From assembly GCA_021203425.1 (NCBI GenBank), contig JAJQBF010000078.1, forward strand, positions 1-35,536: a stretch of 35,536 nt of DNA, read 5' to 3'. The number at the start of each line of letters is the position of its first letter. Position 1 is the first letter of the stretch. The notes beneath the pieces are model-generated. The model saw nothing but the letters and a program-made list of their open reading frames with translations. It was not told where the DNA came from and searched no databases. Shown here piece by piece: positions 1-8,826 of the stretch. Source of the stretch: Clostridiales bacterium. GTDB lineage: Bacteria; Bacillota; Clostridia; Lachnospirales; CAG-274. A program made the translations under genes and the position numbers.

Positions 1-41
1 GGATTTCTTTCCGATTCCAGCAGGCGCTTTGCGAGTGATTT

Positions 42-60
42 GGCTGAACTGTAACGATTT
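42..60 (+). repeat. Copy of an intergenic repeat, core GCTGAAYWGTAAC
   Basis: It matches 4221-4239 at 18 of 19 positions. It lies about 50 bases before the -10 box of the tannase-like gene. Confidence 0.45.
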
Positions 61-89
61 TTTTGTTTTCATTTTTTCAATAATTTCCG

Positions 90-118
90 TTGTATTATGT
101 AAAAAATTGATGTATAAT
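90..118 (+). promoter_or_regulatory. Probable promoter of the tannase-like gene
   Basis: A perfect -10 box TATAAT lies at 113-118. The -35 region at the expected distance (TTGTAT at 90-95) matches only the TTG half of the consensus. Transcription would start near 125. This puts an in-frame ATG at 123 at or before the transcript start and favours the ATG at 168. Confidence 0.45.
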
Positions 119-167
119 CATAATGATAAAGATATTATTGCACTTGTTTTTTAAAGGAGTTGAGTAT

Positions 168-2231
168 ATGAAGAGCAATAAAATTTTACTTTATTCGGCA
201 ATAACGGCAGTCAGCCTTAATATTCTGTCTGCATCTGCTGTTTACGGAGCCGATACACAGGAGGTTCCCGTTTATGTAAACGGAACACAGGCAGCGGTCG
301 GAGTAGTTGTTGACGGAAGAACGCTTGTCGGCTTAAGAGGCGTTTTTGAAACTGTGGGAGCAGAGGTCAGCTATGACGCCGAAGAAAAGAGCGCTGTTAT
401 TAAGACAGATGAAACCGAGGTTAAAATAACGGCAGGAAGTGATATTATGAAGGTTAACGATAATGAAATTGAACTTGACGTGGCGGCTCAAATTACAGAG
501 GGTTCTATGATGATTCCCGTAAGAGCCGTAAGCGAGGCAATAGGCGCCGAGGTGGGCTATGACCCCGAAACAAAAGCAGTCAGCATAACCACAGAGAGCG
601 CTGAAGAGACTGAAACGGCATTTTCGAAAATCGACAGCACGAAATGGCAGTATAACGAGGAAAGCGGTGTTTACTGGCAGATAGGGATTCAATATTGCGC
701 TGACCCCGTTGATTTGACATATGAAACACTGGGTATATTTGTTTCCGAGGCATATATGGACGCTGAGGATAACGGCGACGGAACCTACACCTGTAAGGTA
801 AACACAACAGGAGAGGTAAAGGGCTATACAAGCGAAACAGCGCCTATGGTTATTCCCGTAAATACTCCGGGCTACAGTGCTATGTCGGCGCCGACGGCTT
901 ATGTCAGCGGAGCCGAAAGCTATACAAATGAGGGTTTTATTTATGTTAATGCCGGCTGCAGAGGAAGAGATCACGGTGCACCGACGGGAATAACAGACCT
1001 TAAGGCAGCTGTAAGATTTATAAGATATTCGGGAGAAAATATCCCCGGAAGTACAGACCGTATTTTCACCTTCGGTATGAGCGGCGGCGGAGCACAGAGC
1101 GCCCTTATGGGAGCAACGGGAAACAGCGAACTTTATACACCTTATTTACAGGCGATAGGGGCTGTGGAAGGTTACAGTGACGCTGTTGCCGGGTCTATGT
1201 GCTGGTGTCCCATAACAAATCTTGACTATGCAGATGCGGCATATGAATGGAATATGGGTGTTACAAGAGAGGGTTTAACCGAAGAAGAACAGGCGCTTTC
1301 AGACGGGCTTGCCGAGGCTTACGGCAAATATATAAACAGCTTGGGTCTTAAAGACAGCGACGGAAATGTTCTTACACTTGAAGAATCGGAAAGCGGAATT
1401 TATCAGGCAGGCAGCTATTATGACTATATTAAGGAGGTTATAGAAACGTCTCTTAACCATTTCTTAAGTGATACAGAATTTCCCTACACGCCTTCTTCAG
1501 GCGGCGGCGGTTTCGGCGGCGGCAGAGACTTAGGCGGAAATTTCGGAGGAGACTTCGGCGGAGAACATGAAGGCGGCAATATGAGAATAGAAGATATGGA
1601 TGGTATTGCACGTACGGAAACAGCTGAAGAAACAGATGAAAGCACATATGAAACCGCCGAAGACTATATAGATTCATTAAACAGCGAAGGCGAATGGATT
1701 ATATATGACAGCGAAACAAATACGGCAAGGATAACAAGCGTTGAAGACTTTGTTAAAAACTGTAAGAAGGCATCAAAGAAGCTAGGCGCTTTTGACCAGC
1801 TTGATAAGGGTCAGGGCGAAAACACACTTTTTGGTTACGGCGACGGAAACGGCGCTCATTTTGACAGCGTTATGTCAGAACTTTTAGCCGGAACGGAATA
1901 TGAGGCTGCTTTTGAGGAGGATCTTTCCAAAACCGATTCTGTGGGGAATACAGTTGACACAAGGCTTGATATGTATACACCTCTTTATTATGTAAGCGAG
2001 GCTTACGACGGATACGGCACGGCAGATGTTGCCGAATTTTGGAGAATCAGAACAGGCATAAACCAAAGTGACACAGCCCTTTCTACAGAGGTGAATCTTG
2101 CCCTTGCTCTTCAAAACTACGGCAGAGATGTCGACTTTGAAACCGTTTGGGCACAGGCTCACGTTGAGGCGGAAAGAACAGGCAGTTCAAGCGAAAATTT
2201 TGCGGAATGGGTAAACAGCTGTCTTAAGTAA
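168..2231 (+). CDS. Secreted tannase-like (subtype B) alpha/beta-hydrolase with copper-amine-oxidase-like stalk domain
   Basis: This 687-residue protein probably hydrolyses ester bonds in plant phenolics (gallate or related esters) outside the cell. The start at 168 follows AAAGGAG at 153-159. Residues 1-28 are a signal peptide. Residues about 32-141 form a copper amine oxidase N-terminal-like domain, a stalk or wall-associated module in Clostridia. From about residue 160 the protein follows the Lactobacillus plantarum tannase pattern as I recall it: GRDHG-like segment, GMSGGGAQSAL with nucleophile Ser305, CPITNLDYADAAYEW, FDQLDKGQGENTLFG, then WRIRTG with probable Asp635 and His665. A glycine-rich low-complexity insert (residues about 443-470) and following acidic stretch interrupt the hydrolase. 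TanLpl has GTSAGG where this has GMSGGG. It could be a feruloyl esterase or another carboxylesterase of the same fold. It has its own promoter and no operon partner in view. Confidence 0.72.
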   Translation: MKSNKILLYSAITAVSLNILSASAVYGADTQEVPVYVNGTQAAVGVVVDGRTLVGLRGVFETVGAEVSYDAEEKSAVIKTDETEVKITAGSDIMKVNDNEIELDVAAQITEGSMMIPVRAVSEAIGAEVGYDPETKAVSITTESAEETETAFSKIDSTKWQYNEESGVYWQIGIQYCADPVDLTYETLGIFVSEAYMDAEDNGDGTYTCKVNTTGEVKGYTSETAPMVIPVNTPGYSAMSAPTAYVSGAESYTNEGFIYVNAGCRGRDHGAPTGITDLKAAVRFIRYSGENIPGSTDRIFTFGMSGGGAQSALMGATGNSELYTPYLQAIGAVEGYSDAVAGSMCWCPITNLDYADAAYEWNMGVTREGLTEEEQALSDGLAEAYGKYINSLGLKDSDGNVLTLEESESGIYQAGSYYDYIKEVIETSLNHFLSDTEFPYTPSSGGGGFGGGRDLGGNFGGDFGGEHEGGNMRIEDMDGIARTETAEETDESTYETAEDYIDSLNSEGEWIIYDSETNTARITSVEDFVKNCKKASKKLGAFDQLDKGQGENTLFGYGDGNGAHFDSVMSELLAGTEYEAAFEEDLSKTDSVGNTVDTRLDMYTPLYYVSEAYDGYGTADVAEFWRIRTGINQSDTALSTEVNLALALQNYGRDVDFETVWAQAHVEAERTGSSSENFAEWVNSCLK

Positions 2232-2272
2232 CTCTTTTTCTGTGGATTTTTTTGAAAAAACAAAAAAAGTGC

Positions 2273-2301
2273 TTGTAATCGTCGGGAAAATGTGGTATTA
2301 T
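2273..2301 (+). promoter_or_regulatory. Promoter of rpsB-tsf
   Basis: TTGTAA (2273-2278), a 17-base spacer and TATTAT (2296-2301), preceded by TGG, which makes an extended -10. The start of transcription would be near 2308, leaving an untranslated leader of about 130 nt before rpsB. Confidence 0.6.
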
Positions 2302-2345
2302 TATTTTTGCGTATAAATTTTCGTATGTTTAACGCTTATTACACA

Positions 2346-2410
2346 CACAGCTTTTTTCTGCGGCGCCGTGCTTAAGGGCTTATGTCTTTAGGTTGCCGCT
2401 GTATGCTGTG
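2346..2410 (+). promoter_or_regulatory. Possible structured leader of rpsB
   Basis: The untranslated region before rpsB contains nested inverted repeats. CACAGC (2346-2351) pairs with GCTGTG (2405-2410), and inside it GCGGC (2360-2364) pairs with GCCGC (2395-2399). The structure ends about 12 bases before the AAAGGAGG ribosome binding site. S2 leaders that bind ribosomal protein are known in other bacteria, so autoregulation is plausible. The pairing here was found by eye and covariation is untested. Confidence 0.35.
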
Positions 2411-2437
2411 GAGGTTTAACTAAAGGAGGATTTTAAA

Positions 2438-3175
2438 ATGAGTGTTATTACAATGAAACAGCTTTTGGAAACGGGCGTTCACTTCGGTCACCAGGCAAGA
2501 CGTTGGAACCCTAAAATGGCAGAATATATTTTTGCCGAAAGAAACGGTATCTATATTATCGACCTTCAGAAGACAGTTAAGATGGTTGAAGATGCTTACA
2601 ACGCAGTAGCCGAAATCACAAAAGACGGCGGTGAACTTCTTTTTGTAGGTACAAAGAAACAGGCTCAGGATTCTATCAGAGAAGAGGCAACTCGCTGCGG
2701 TATGAATTATGTAAGCGAAAGATGGTCCGGCGGACTTCTTACAAACTTTGAAACAACAAAGTCAAGAATCAAGAGACTTAAAGAGCTTGACACAATGATT
2801 GAAGACGGAACAATGGACGTACTTCCCAAGAAGGAAGTTGCCAAGCTTATGCATGAAAAGGAAAAGCTTGAAAGAAGTATCGGCGGTATCAAAGAAATGA
2901 AGAGAGTTCCCGATGTTATCTTTATTGTTGACCCCCGGAAGGAACACCTTGCTGTTGCCGAGGCTCATAACCTTGATATTCCCATTGTTGCTATTGTTGA
3001 TACAAACTGCGACCCTGAGGAAGTTGATTATGTTATCCCCGGAAATGACGATGCAATTCGTGCCGTAAAGCTTATTTCTTCAAGAATGGCTGACGCTGTT
3101 ATCGAATCACGTCAGGGTACTGCAAATGACGCAGGCGAAAACACAGAAGAATCAGACGCTGCTGCTTCTGAATAA
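2438..3175 (+). CDS. rpsB: 30S ribosomal protein S2
   Basis: Ribosomal protein S2 sits on the back of the 30S subunit and is needed for S1 or mRNA docking. The 245-residue product opens with the family's [19 protein letters not shown] segment and contains [18 protein letters not shown] and [12 protein letters not shown], all diagnostic. Length is normal, with a short acidic Glu/Asp/Ala tail after residue 225. The start is set by AAAGGAGG about 9 bases upstream. It is followed by tsf after 34 bases, the usual order. The pyrH and frr genes that often follow are absent here. The long leader with inverted repeats suggests post-transcriptional control. Confidence 0.98.
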   Translation: MSVITMKQLLETGVHFGHQARRWNPKMAEYIFAERNGIYIIDLQKTVKMVEDAYNAVAEITKDGGELLFVGTKKQAQDSIREEATRCGMNYVSERWSGGLLTNFETTKSRIKRLKELDTMIEDGTMDVLPKKEVAKLMHEKEKLERSIGGIKEMKRVPDVIFIVDPRKEHLAVAEAHNLDIPIVAIVDTNCDPEEVDYVIPGNDDAIRAVKLISSRMADAVIESRQGTANDAGENTEESDAAASE

Positions 3176-3209
3176 TTGATATAATTGATTTAACGGAGGT
3201 ATAAATATT

Positions 3210-4142
3210 ATGGCTGTTACTGCTGCTATGATTAAAGAATTAAGAGGTTTATCCGGAGCAGGTATGAGTGCCTGCAAGAGTGCTCTTGTTGAGGCTGACG
3301 GAAATATGGACGCTGCATTTGACATTCTTCGTAAGAGGGGTGCTGCTACAGCTGAAAAGAAAGCCGGCAGAATTGCCGCTGAAGGTTTAAGCCTTCCTTA
3401 TATAACAGAAGACGGAGAGGTTGCTGTTGTTGTAGAAGTAAACTCGGAAACAGACTTCGTTGCCAAAAACCAGAAATTCCAAGACTATGTTCTTGATGTT
3501 GCTAAGCAGGCTGCATCTTCAAAGGCTGCTGATGTTGACGGACTTCTTACGGAAACATGGATTGGCGACAGCTCAAAAACAGTAAACGAAGCTCATATCG
3601 AAATGATTTCGACAATCGGTGAAAAGCTTGCTATCAGACGTTTTGAAAGACTTGTAAACGACGGTTCAAGCCTTTTTGTAAGCTATGTTCACGCAGGCGG
3701 AAAAGTTGCTGTTCTTCTTGAAGTTACAACAGACGTTAAGAATGATAATGTTGTTGAGATGGGTAAAAATATCTGTATGCAGATTGCCGCAATGAGCCCT
3801 AAATTTGTTGACAGAGGAGAAATCTCCGAAGACTTTATAGCTAAAGAAAAGGCTATTCTTATCGACCAGGCTAAGAACGACCCCAAGAATGCCAATAAGC
3901 CCGAAAATATTATCGAAAAGATGATTATCGGTCGTCTTAACAAGGAATTCAAGGAAATGTGTCTTGTTGATCAGGAATATGTTAAAGATGATAAAATGTC
4001 TGTAGGTCAGTATGTTGCGTCTGTAGCTAAAGCAGAAGGCGGCAGCATCGCCCTTAAGAAATTTATCCGCTATGAAACAGGTCAGGGTCTTGAAAAGAAA
4101 AACGAAGACTTCGCTGCAGAAGTAGCAAAGGCTATGGCTTAA
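3210..4142 (+). CDS. tsf: Translation elongation factor Ts
   Basis: EF-Ts exchanges GDP for GTP on EF-Tu. The 310-residue product has the N-terminal UBA-like domain (LRGLSGAGMSACKSAL) and the TDFVAKN motif of the core that inserts into EF-Tu, followed by both dimerisation subdomains and the C-terminal helical module. Length matches the family. GGAGG lies about 10 bases before the ATG. The gene is co-transcribed with rpsB and ends 24 bases before a hairpin terminator. Confidence 0.98.
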   Translation: MAVTAAMIKELRGLSGAGMSACKSALVEADGNMDAAFDILRKRGAATAEKKAGRIAAEGLSLPYITEDGEVAVVVEVNSETDFVAKNQKFQDYVLDVAKQAASSKAADVDGLLTETWIGDSSKTVNEAHIEMISTIGEKLAIRRFERLVNDGSSLFVSYVHAGGKVAVLLEVTTDVKNDNVVEMGKNICMQIAAMSPKFVDRGEISEDFIAKEKAILIDQAKNDPKNANKPENIIEKMIIGRLNKEFKEMCLVDQEYVKDDKMSVGQYVASVAKAEGGSIALKKFIRYETGQGLEKKNEDFAAEVAKAMA

Positions 4143-4165
4143 AAATAAAAACAGATGTTAACAAA

Positions 4166-4195
4166 GAGCAGCTTTAAAAGGGCTGCTCCTTTTGT
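4166..4195 (+). terminator. Intrinsic terminator after tsf
   Basis: GAGCAGC (4166-4172) and GCTGCTC (4182-4188) form a 7-bp stem with a 9-base loop, followed by a T-rich tract. It sits just downstream of the tsf stop codon. Confidence 0.8.
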
Positions 4196-4220
4196 TATGA
4201 AAGAAATCCGACTTGTTTCG

Positions 4221-4239
4221 GGCTGAACAGTAACGATTT
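4221..4239 (+). repeat. Copy of an intergenic repeat, core GCTGAAYWGTAAC
   Basis: This 19-base stretch differs at one position from 42-60 of the window. A shorter 13-base version is at 14975-14987. All three are intergenic, on the same strand and upstream of a promoter. Function unknown. Confidence 0.45.
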
Positions 4240-4270
4240 CATAAATGAGTATTAAAAATAATTTAAATTA

Positions 4271-4298
4271 TTGACTTTTTCGGGATTTATAGTATAAT
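4271..4298 (+). promoter_or_regulatory. Promoter of the cell-wall polysaccharide operon
   Basis: TTGACT (4271-4276), a 16-base spacer and a perfect TATAAT (4293-4298). It lies between the tsf terminator and the flippase gene, and it is the only clear promoter seen before the operon that runs to 14921. Confidence 0.75.
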
Positions 4299-4359
4299 TG
4301 AGGTTATGATGGTTTTTGTATATGTTTTGGGATATACAATGTTTTAAGGAGTGGAGAAT

Positions 4360-7101
4360 ATGGAGCAGAGTTCCGGTAAAGGGGCTATGGCTAAGGATAC
4401 GGTTATATATATGCTTGCAAAGGGCTGTGAAGGTATAGTCGGGGTTTTAACTGTTTCGGCTATGTCGAGAATTTATGTCGCCGAGCAAATGGGTGTGTAT
4501 GCGGCGGTTAATATAGCCGTTACGACAATAGCTATGTTTGCCTGTCAGTGGCTTGTGCAGTCTGTTATGCGATATATAAACAAATATGAAATGAGCGGCT
4601 CACTTCGTGAATTTTACTCAACGGCTTTTTTCTCTTGGGTCAGAGTAAATTTGGCTATTATATTCTTAGCGGCTGTCTTCCTTATTTTTATAAAAAACAC
4701 CGGAGGCAGCTTTCTTGAAACCTACAGTATGCCCGTTTTAATTTCTGCCAGCTTTATGTTTATAACCTACAGCTCCGCCCAGCTCGTTATAGCTATGCTT
4801 GCGGCTGTAAGGCGTGCCAAAACAAACCTGTTTTTGTCTGTTGTAAACATATGCGGAAAACTTATTCTTCTTGTTTTGTTTAACAAGCTTTGGGGACCGA
4901 GGGTTGAATTCATATTTATAAGCTATTGTCTCTTAGATATGTTTTCCACAGTCTTCGGTGTATATAAGCTGGATATGTTTAAATATATCGACCCCAAGGG
5001 CTTTGACAAAGAGGTTTTCGGCGATCTTTTCGCCTACGGATTTCCCCTTATGGGGAACCTTATAACAACCCAGATTTTAAATAAATCGGATATATATATA
5101 ATTACCTTTTTTAAAGGTGAAAGTTCAGCGGGAATTTATTCCACAAACTATTCTCTTGTTTCCTCAGCCCTCACTATGCTTTCGGCGGCGGTTATGAGAG
5201 GAAGTTATCCTACAATACTGCGCACTTGGTCGGAGGGAAAGAAGGAACAAGCCGGAAAGCTTGTAAACGAAGCCGTCAGAATGTACCTTGTTTTAGGGGT
5301 GCCTGCTGTCTGCGGAGTTTTTGCCCTTCAGGACGTCATAAGCGGGGTTTTGTTTGCTCCCGAATATCACAGCGGAAATATAATAATGGGACCTGTTGCC
5401 TTAGGTATGTTTTTTCTTGCGGTGACGGAATACAGTATTAAGGGCTGGGAGCTTAACGCTATGACGAAACAGATTTTTTACAGAAGTCTTATCGGCGGTG
5501 TTATAAACGTAGCCGTAAATATTATATTCGTGCCGGTTTTCGGAATCATAACAGCCGCTGTTTCTACGTTTATAGGCTTTTTTGCTTATTTTCTTCTTGC
5601 ACGTTTCGGCACGAGAAAGCTGCTTAAATTCAAACTTCCCATGAAGACCTATATAAGAATAATAGGCAGCGGACTTATTATGTGGCTTGTGCTTATGATT
5701 ATAAAAAATATTTTGCCTGAAAATATTATTACTTTGGGAGTAATGGTTGTTTTGGGTATGATTATATATTCTGGAACACTTATTTTGAGCGGTGAGGTAA
5801 AAGAGGAGCTTGCTGCTGTTTTAAAAAAAGAAAGGAAGGTCAGTATGAAAAGTATTTGTGTAATAGGTATAGGCTATGTGGGTCTGCCCACAGCGGCAAT
5901 GTTTGCATCAAAAGGTCACAGGGTTGTCGGCTTTGATGTAAACAAAAAAGCCGTCAATGCACTTAATAAAGGTAAAATTATAACAGAAGAACCGGGGCTT
6001 GCAGAGCTTGTAAAGGAAGTTGTTTCTTCCGGAAATCTTGTGGGTTCGACAGAGTGCCCCGAAGACTGCGATGTTTATATCATTGCCGTTCCCACACCTA
6101 TTAATCCCGATAAAACAGCGGATATGAGATATGTTGAATCCGCCACAAGGTCAATCGTTCCCTGTTTAAGAGAGGGAAATGTTGTTGTTCTTGAGTCTAC
6201 ATCACCTCCGAGAACAGTTGAAGATCTTATGCTCCCCATACTTTCCGAATCCGGATTTAAAATGGGCGAAGACGTTTACGTTGCCCATTCTCCCGAGAGA
6301 ATTCTGCCCGGTCAGATTTTATATGAGCTGAGAACAAACAGCCGTATTGTCGGCGGCATAAACGAAAAGTCATCACAGGTTGTTAAAGAGCTTTACGAAA
6401 GTATCTGTGAGGGAGAAATATGTCTTACAACAGCCACAACTGCGGAAATGTGTAAGCTTATGGAAAATACATTCAGAGACGTAAATATAGCTTTGGCAAA
6501 CGAGCTTGCCAAAATGTCAGAAGAACTGGGTGTAAACGCATGGGAGGTTATAAGCCTTGCCAACAAACACCCCAGAGTAAATTTACATCAGCCCGGACCC
6601 GGTGTAGGCGGTCACTGCATAGCCCTTGATCCATGGTTCCTTGCTGAAAAGAGCGAAAATGCCCACCTTATTCACCAGGGAAGACTTATAAACGACTCTA
6701 TGCCTAAGTATGTTCTTGAAAAAATGAGAACGGCTTTGGGAGGCTTTAACGGTCAGCTTGTAACTCTTTTGGGTGTTACATACAAGCCCAACATCGATGA
6801 CGTAAGAGAATCACCTATTATGAAACTGTGGAGTCTTTTGAAAAAAGAAAATGTTGCTGTAAATGCCTGTGATTCTCACGCAAATGAAAAAATCGGCTGT
6901 ATAAATGACATCTATTCGGCCTGTTACAGAGCGTCAATGGTTGTTCTGTGTGTAAACCATAACGAATTTAAGAATATTGATTTTGATAAATTGAAGGAGG
7001 TTATGTCGGGAGACATAATACTCGATACCCGTAATTTCTTTGACAAAGATTTGCTCGAAAGCAAGGGCTTCAATTATATACTCCTCGGCAACGGAAGATA
7101 A
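4360..7101 (+). CDS. Fusion of Wzx-like polysaccharide flippase and UDP-N-acetyl-D-mannosamine dehydrogenase (WecC-like)
   Basis: A single 913-residue frame carries two complete enzymes. Residues 1-495 form a MATE/PST-type flippase with about 12-14 membrane helices that would flip lipid-linked saccharides across the membrane. Residues 496-913 form a full-length dehydrogenase oxidising UDP-ManNAc to UDP-ManNAcA. It has the Rossmann motif GIGYVGLP, the GPGVGGHCIALDPW segment with catalytic Cys753, and TYKPNIDDVRESP. The start at 4360 follows AAGGAG at 4346-4351. At the junction an ATG (5845) follows AAAGGAAGG (5831-5839), so the dehydrogenase may also be made alone. These two are normally separate genes. 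An overlooked stop or indel at the junction is possible, but both halves are intact and in frame. First gene of the polysaccharide operon. Confidence 0.85.
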   Translation: MEQSSGKGAMAKDTVIYMLAKGCEGIVGVLTVSAMSRIYVAEQMGVYAAVNIAVTTIAMFACQWLVQSVMRYINKYEMSGSLREFYSTAFFSWVRVNLAIIFLAAVFLIFIKNTGGSFLETYSMPVLISASFMFITYSSAQLVIAMLAAVRRAKTNLFLSVVNICGKLILLVLFNKLWGPRVEFIFISYCLLDMFSTVFGVYKLDMFKYIDPKGFDKEVFGDLFAYGFPLMGNLITTQILNKSDIYIITFFKGESSAGIYSTNYSLVSSALTMLSAAVMRGSYPTILRTWSEGKKEQAGKLVNEAVRMYLVLGVPAVCGVFALQDVISGVLFAPEYHSGNIIMGPVALGMFFLAVTEYSIKGWELNAMTKQIFYRSLIGGVINVAVNIIFVPVFGIITAAVSTFIGFFAYFLLARFGTRKLLKFKLPMKTYIRIIGSGLIMWLVLMIIKNILPENIITLGVMVVLGMIIYSGTLILSGEVKEELAAVLKKERKVSMKSICVIGIGYVGLPTAAMFASKGHRVVGFDVNKKAVNALNKGKIITEEPGLAELVKEVVSSGNLVGSTECPEDCDVYIIAVPTPINPDKTADMRYVESATRSIVPCLREGNVVVLESTSPPRTVEDLMLPILSESGFKMGEDVYVAHSPERILPGQILYELRTNSRIVGGINEKSSQVVKELYESICEGEICLTTATTAEMCKLMENTFRDVNIALANELAKMSEELGVNAWEVISLANKHPRVNLHQPGPGVGGHCIALDPWFLAEKSENAHLIHQGRLINDSMPKYVLEKMRTALGGFNGQLVTLLGVTYKPNIDDVRESPIMKLWSLLKKENVAVNACDSHANEKIGCINDIYSACYRASMVVLCVNHNEFKNIDFDKLKEVMSGDIILDTRNFFDKDLLESKGFNYILLGNGR

Positions 7102-7102
7102 G

Positions 7103-8341
7103 ATGAAAAAAGTTCTTATAATCGCTAACCAGTTTCCCCCTATGGGAGGTTCGGGAGTTCAGCGCAGCGTTAAATTTGTAAAAAATTTAAGATATTTTGA
7201 CTATGAGCCGGTTGTTCTCACACGAGAAGTGGGAAATATGCCCGTTAAGGACGAAACTCTTCTTAAGGATATTCCCGAAGGGGTTAAAATTTACAGAACA
7301 AAAGCCTATGAGGCGCCGGAGCTTAAGGGTATATTCAGAATTCCCGGAAAGGTTTTGGGAAAGCTGACAATTCCCGATTCTGCTTATTACTGGTATAAGG
7401 CGGCAAGGAAAAAAGCCCTTAAAATAATAAAGGACGAAGGTATAGAAATAGTTTACACAACCTCCGCTCCCTATTCCGGCCATCTTTTGGGACTGTATAT
7501 TAAAAAGAAAACAGGCTTGAAGTGGGTTGTAGACTTCAGAGACGAGTGGACGAACAATCCCTATACTCTTGACAGCCCTTATAACCCTATAAGGACGAAA
7601 ATAGAAAAGGGAATGGAGAAAAAGGTTGTTACAAGGGCAGACAGAATTATAGCAAATTCTTCTGTTATGCGTGCCAACTTTATAAAAAACAATCACTTAA
7701 ACGGCGACAACTTCTATGTTATATCAAACGGCTATGACAAAGAAGACTTTGAACACCTTGACTTAACGCCCCCCGATAATTCCGAATTTACTCTTGTCTA
7801 TACCGGCGCTCTTTACGGCAGAAGAAAGCTGGACGTCTTCTTTCAGGCTCTTTCCGAGCTTATAGCCGAAAACAAAATAGACAAAAATAAGATAAAGGTT
7901 CAGCTTATAGGAAATTATCACAAGGATAAGCTGCAGGCGCAAATCGACAGTTTCGGTCTTACGGGGGTTATTGAAATCGTAGGCTATGTTCCCCATGACG
8001 AATGTATAAAGAAACAGCTTTCAGCCGACTGCCTTCTTTTAATAGAAGGCGGCGGCAGAGGAGCCGATGCTTTCTATACGGGAAAGGTTTTCGAATATAT
8101 GAACACAGGCAGACCCGTTCTTTCCCTTCTTCCCGAGGGAGTAGCCAAAGACTTGGTTATTAAAAGCGGAATCGGGCTTGTTTCCGAAACTTCAGATGTA
8201 AACGGAGCAAAAAGCAATCTGCTTAAATATTATAAAGACTGGGAAAAAGGAAAATTAACCTTTAAAGGAAACAGAAAGGTTATTGACAGATATGAGAGAA
8301 AGGTTTTGACGTGTAAACTGGCAAAAATATTTGATAAGTAA
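7103..8341 (+). CDS. Glycosyltransferase family 4 protein
   Basis: A predicted 412-residue GT-B fold transferase that would add a sugar from a nucleotide donor to the growing polysaccharide at the cytoplasmic membrane face. The N-terminal half begins MKKVLIIANQFPPMGGSG, with the glycine-rich acceptor-side loop. The C-terminal half has the family's donor-binding region FYTGKVFEYMNTGRPVLSL. The ATG at 7103 is one base after the preceding stop, with GGAAG in the previous gene as ribosome binding site, so the two are translationally coupled. A longer reading frame from 7040 lies inside the dehydrogenase and lacks a ribosome binding site. Sugar specificity cannot be read from sequence. Confidence 0.85.
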   Translation: MKKVLIIANQFPPMGGSGVQRSVKFVKNLRYFDYEPVVLTREVGNMPVKDETLLKDIPEGVKIYRTKAYEAPELKGIFRIPGKVLGKLTIPDSAYYWYKAARKKALKIIKDEGIEIVYTTSAPYSGHLLGLYIKKKTGLKWVVDFRDEWTNNPYTLDSPYNPIRTKIEKGMEKKVVTRADRIIANSSVMRANFIKNNHLNGDNFYVISNGYDKEDFEHLDLTPPDNSEFTLVYTGALYGRRKLDVFFQALSELIAENKIDKNKIKVQLIGNYHKDKLQAQIDSFGLTGVIEIVGYVPHDECIKKQLSADCLLLIEGGGRGADAFYTGKVFEYMNTGRPVLSLLPEGVAKDLVIKSGIGLVSETSDVNGAKSNLLKYYKDWEKGKLTFKGNRKVIDRYERKVLTCKLAKIFDK

Positions 8342-8358
8342 GACAGAAGGCGGTTTAT

Positions 8359-8826
8359 ATGAAAAAATATAAAATTTTGCTGTGGATATTGATAATTATT
8401 ATGCTTGCCATTATTTTCGCTTTTTCATGTCAGTCAAGTGAAAAGTCGGTTGCTTTAAGCCGTGCCGTTGCACAGGAGCAGCAGAATATTACCGCTAAAA
8501 TTGTTGAAACCGACACAACGGAAATAACCGACTTTATTGTTAAACATATAAGGTCTATGGCTCACTGTATATTATATTTATGTCTTGCCATACTTGTTTT
8601 TATGCAGTGCAGATTTTACGGGCTTAAACCCGTTTATGCCTTTGTTCTTTCTTTGTCATGCTGTTTTTTGTACGGCTTAACCGATGAATTTCACCAAAGA
8701 TTTACAGAGGGCAGAACATCTTGTATGGAAGATGTAATTAAAGATACTTTCGGCGCCTTTGTCGGCAGCACTCTGTGCTGTATTAAGGAAAAACTGTTTA
8801 AAATTTTTAAGGGAGTAAGGAAATGA
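8359..8826 (+). CDS. VanZ-like family membrane protein
   Basis: A small integral membrane protein of 155 residues. It has an N-terminal hydrophobic helix (residues about 5-24), two central membrane segments, and the VanZ-family signature TDEFHQRFTEGRTSCMEDVIKDTFGAFVG. VanZ relatives are linked to low-level teicoplanin resistance and often sit in envelope loci, but the biochemical role of this branch is not established. AAGGCGG precedes the start. The stop overlaps the next start by 4 bases (ATGA). Confidence 0.85.
   Translation: MKKYKILLWILIIIMLAIIFAFSCQSSEKSVALSRAVAQEQQNITAKIVETDTTEITDFIVKHIRSMAHCILYLCLAILVFMQCRFYGLKPVYAFVLSLSCCFLYGLTDEFHQRFTEGRTSCMEDVIKDTFGAFVGSTLCCIKEKLFKIFKGVRK

Noticed and set aside
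333-974. 213-codon minus-strand open frame inside the tannase-like gene
   Set aside because: Cys/His-rich product with no family pattern, no ribosome binding site, wholly covered by a clearly coding plus-strand gene.
2232-2272. Terminator of the tannase-like gene
   Set aside because: Only an A/T-run pairing (TTTTTTT with AAAAAA) is present, with no GC-containing stem.
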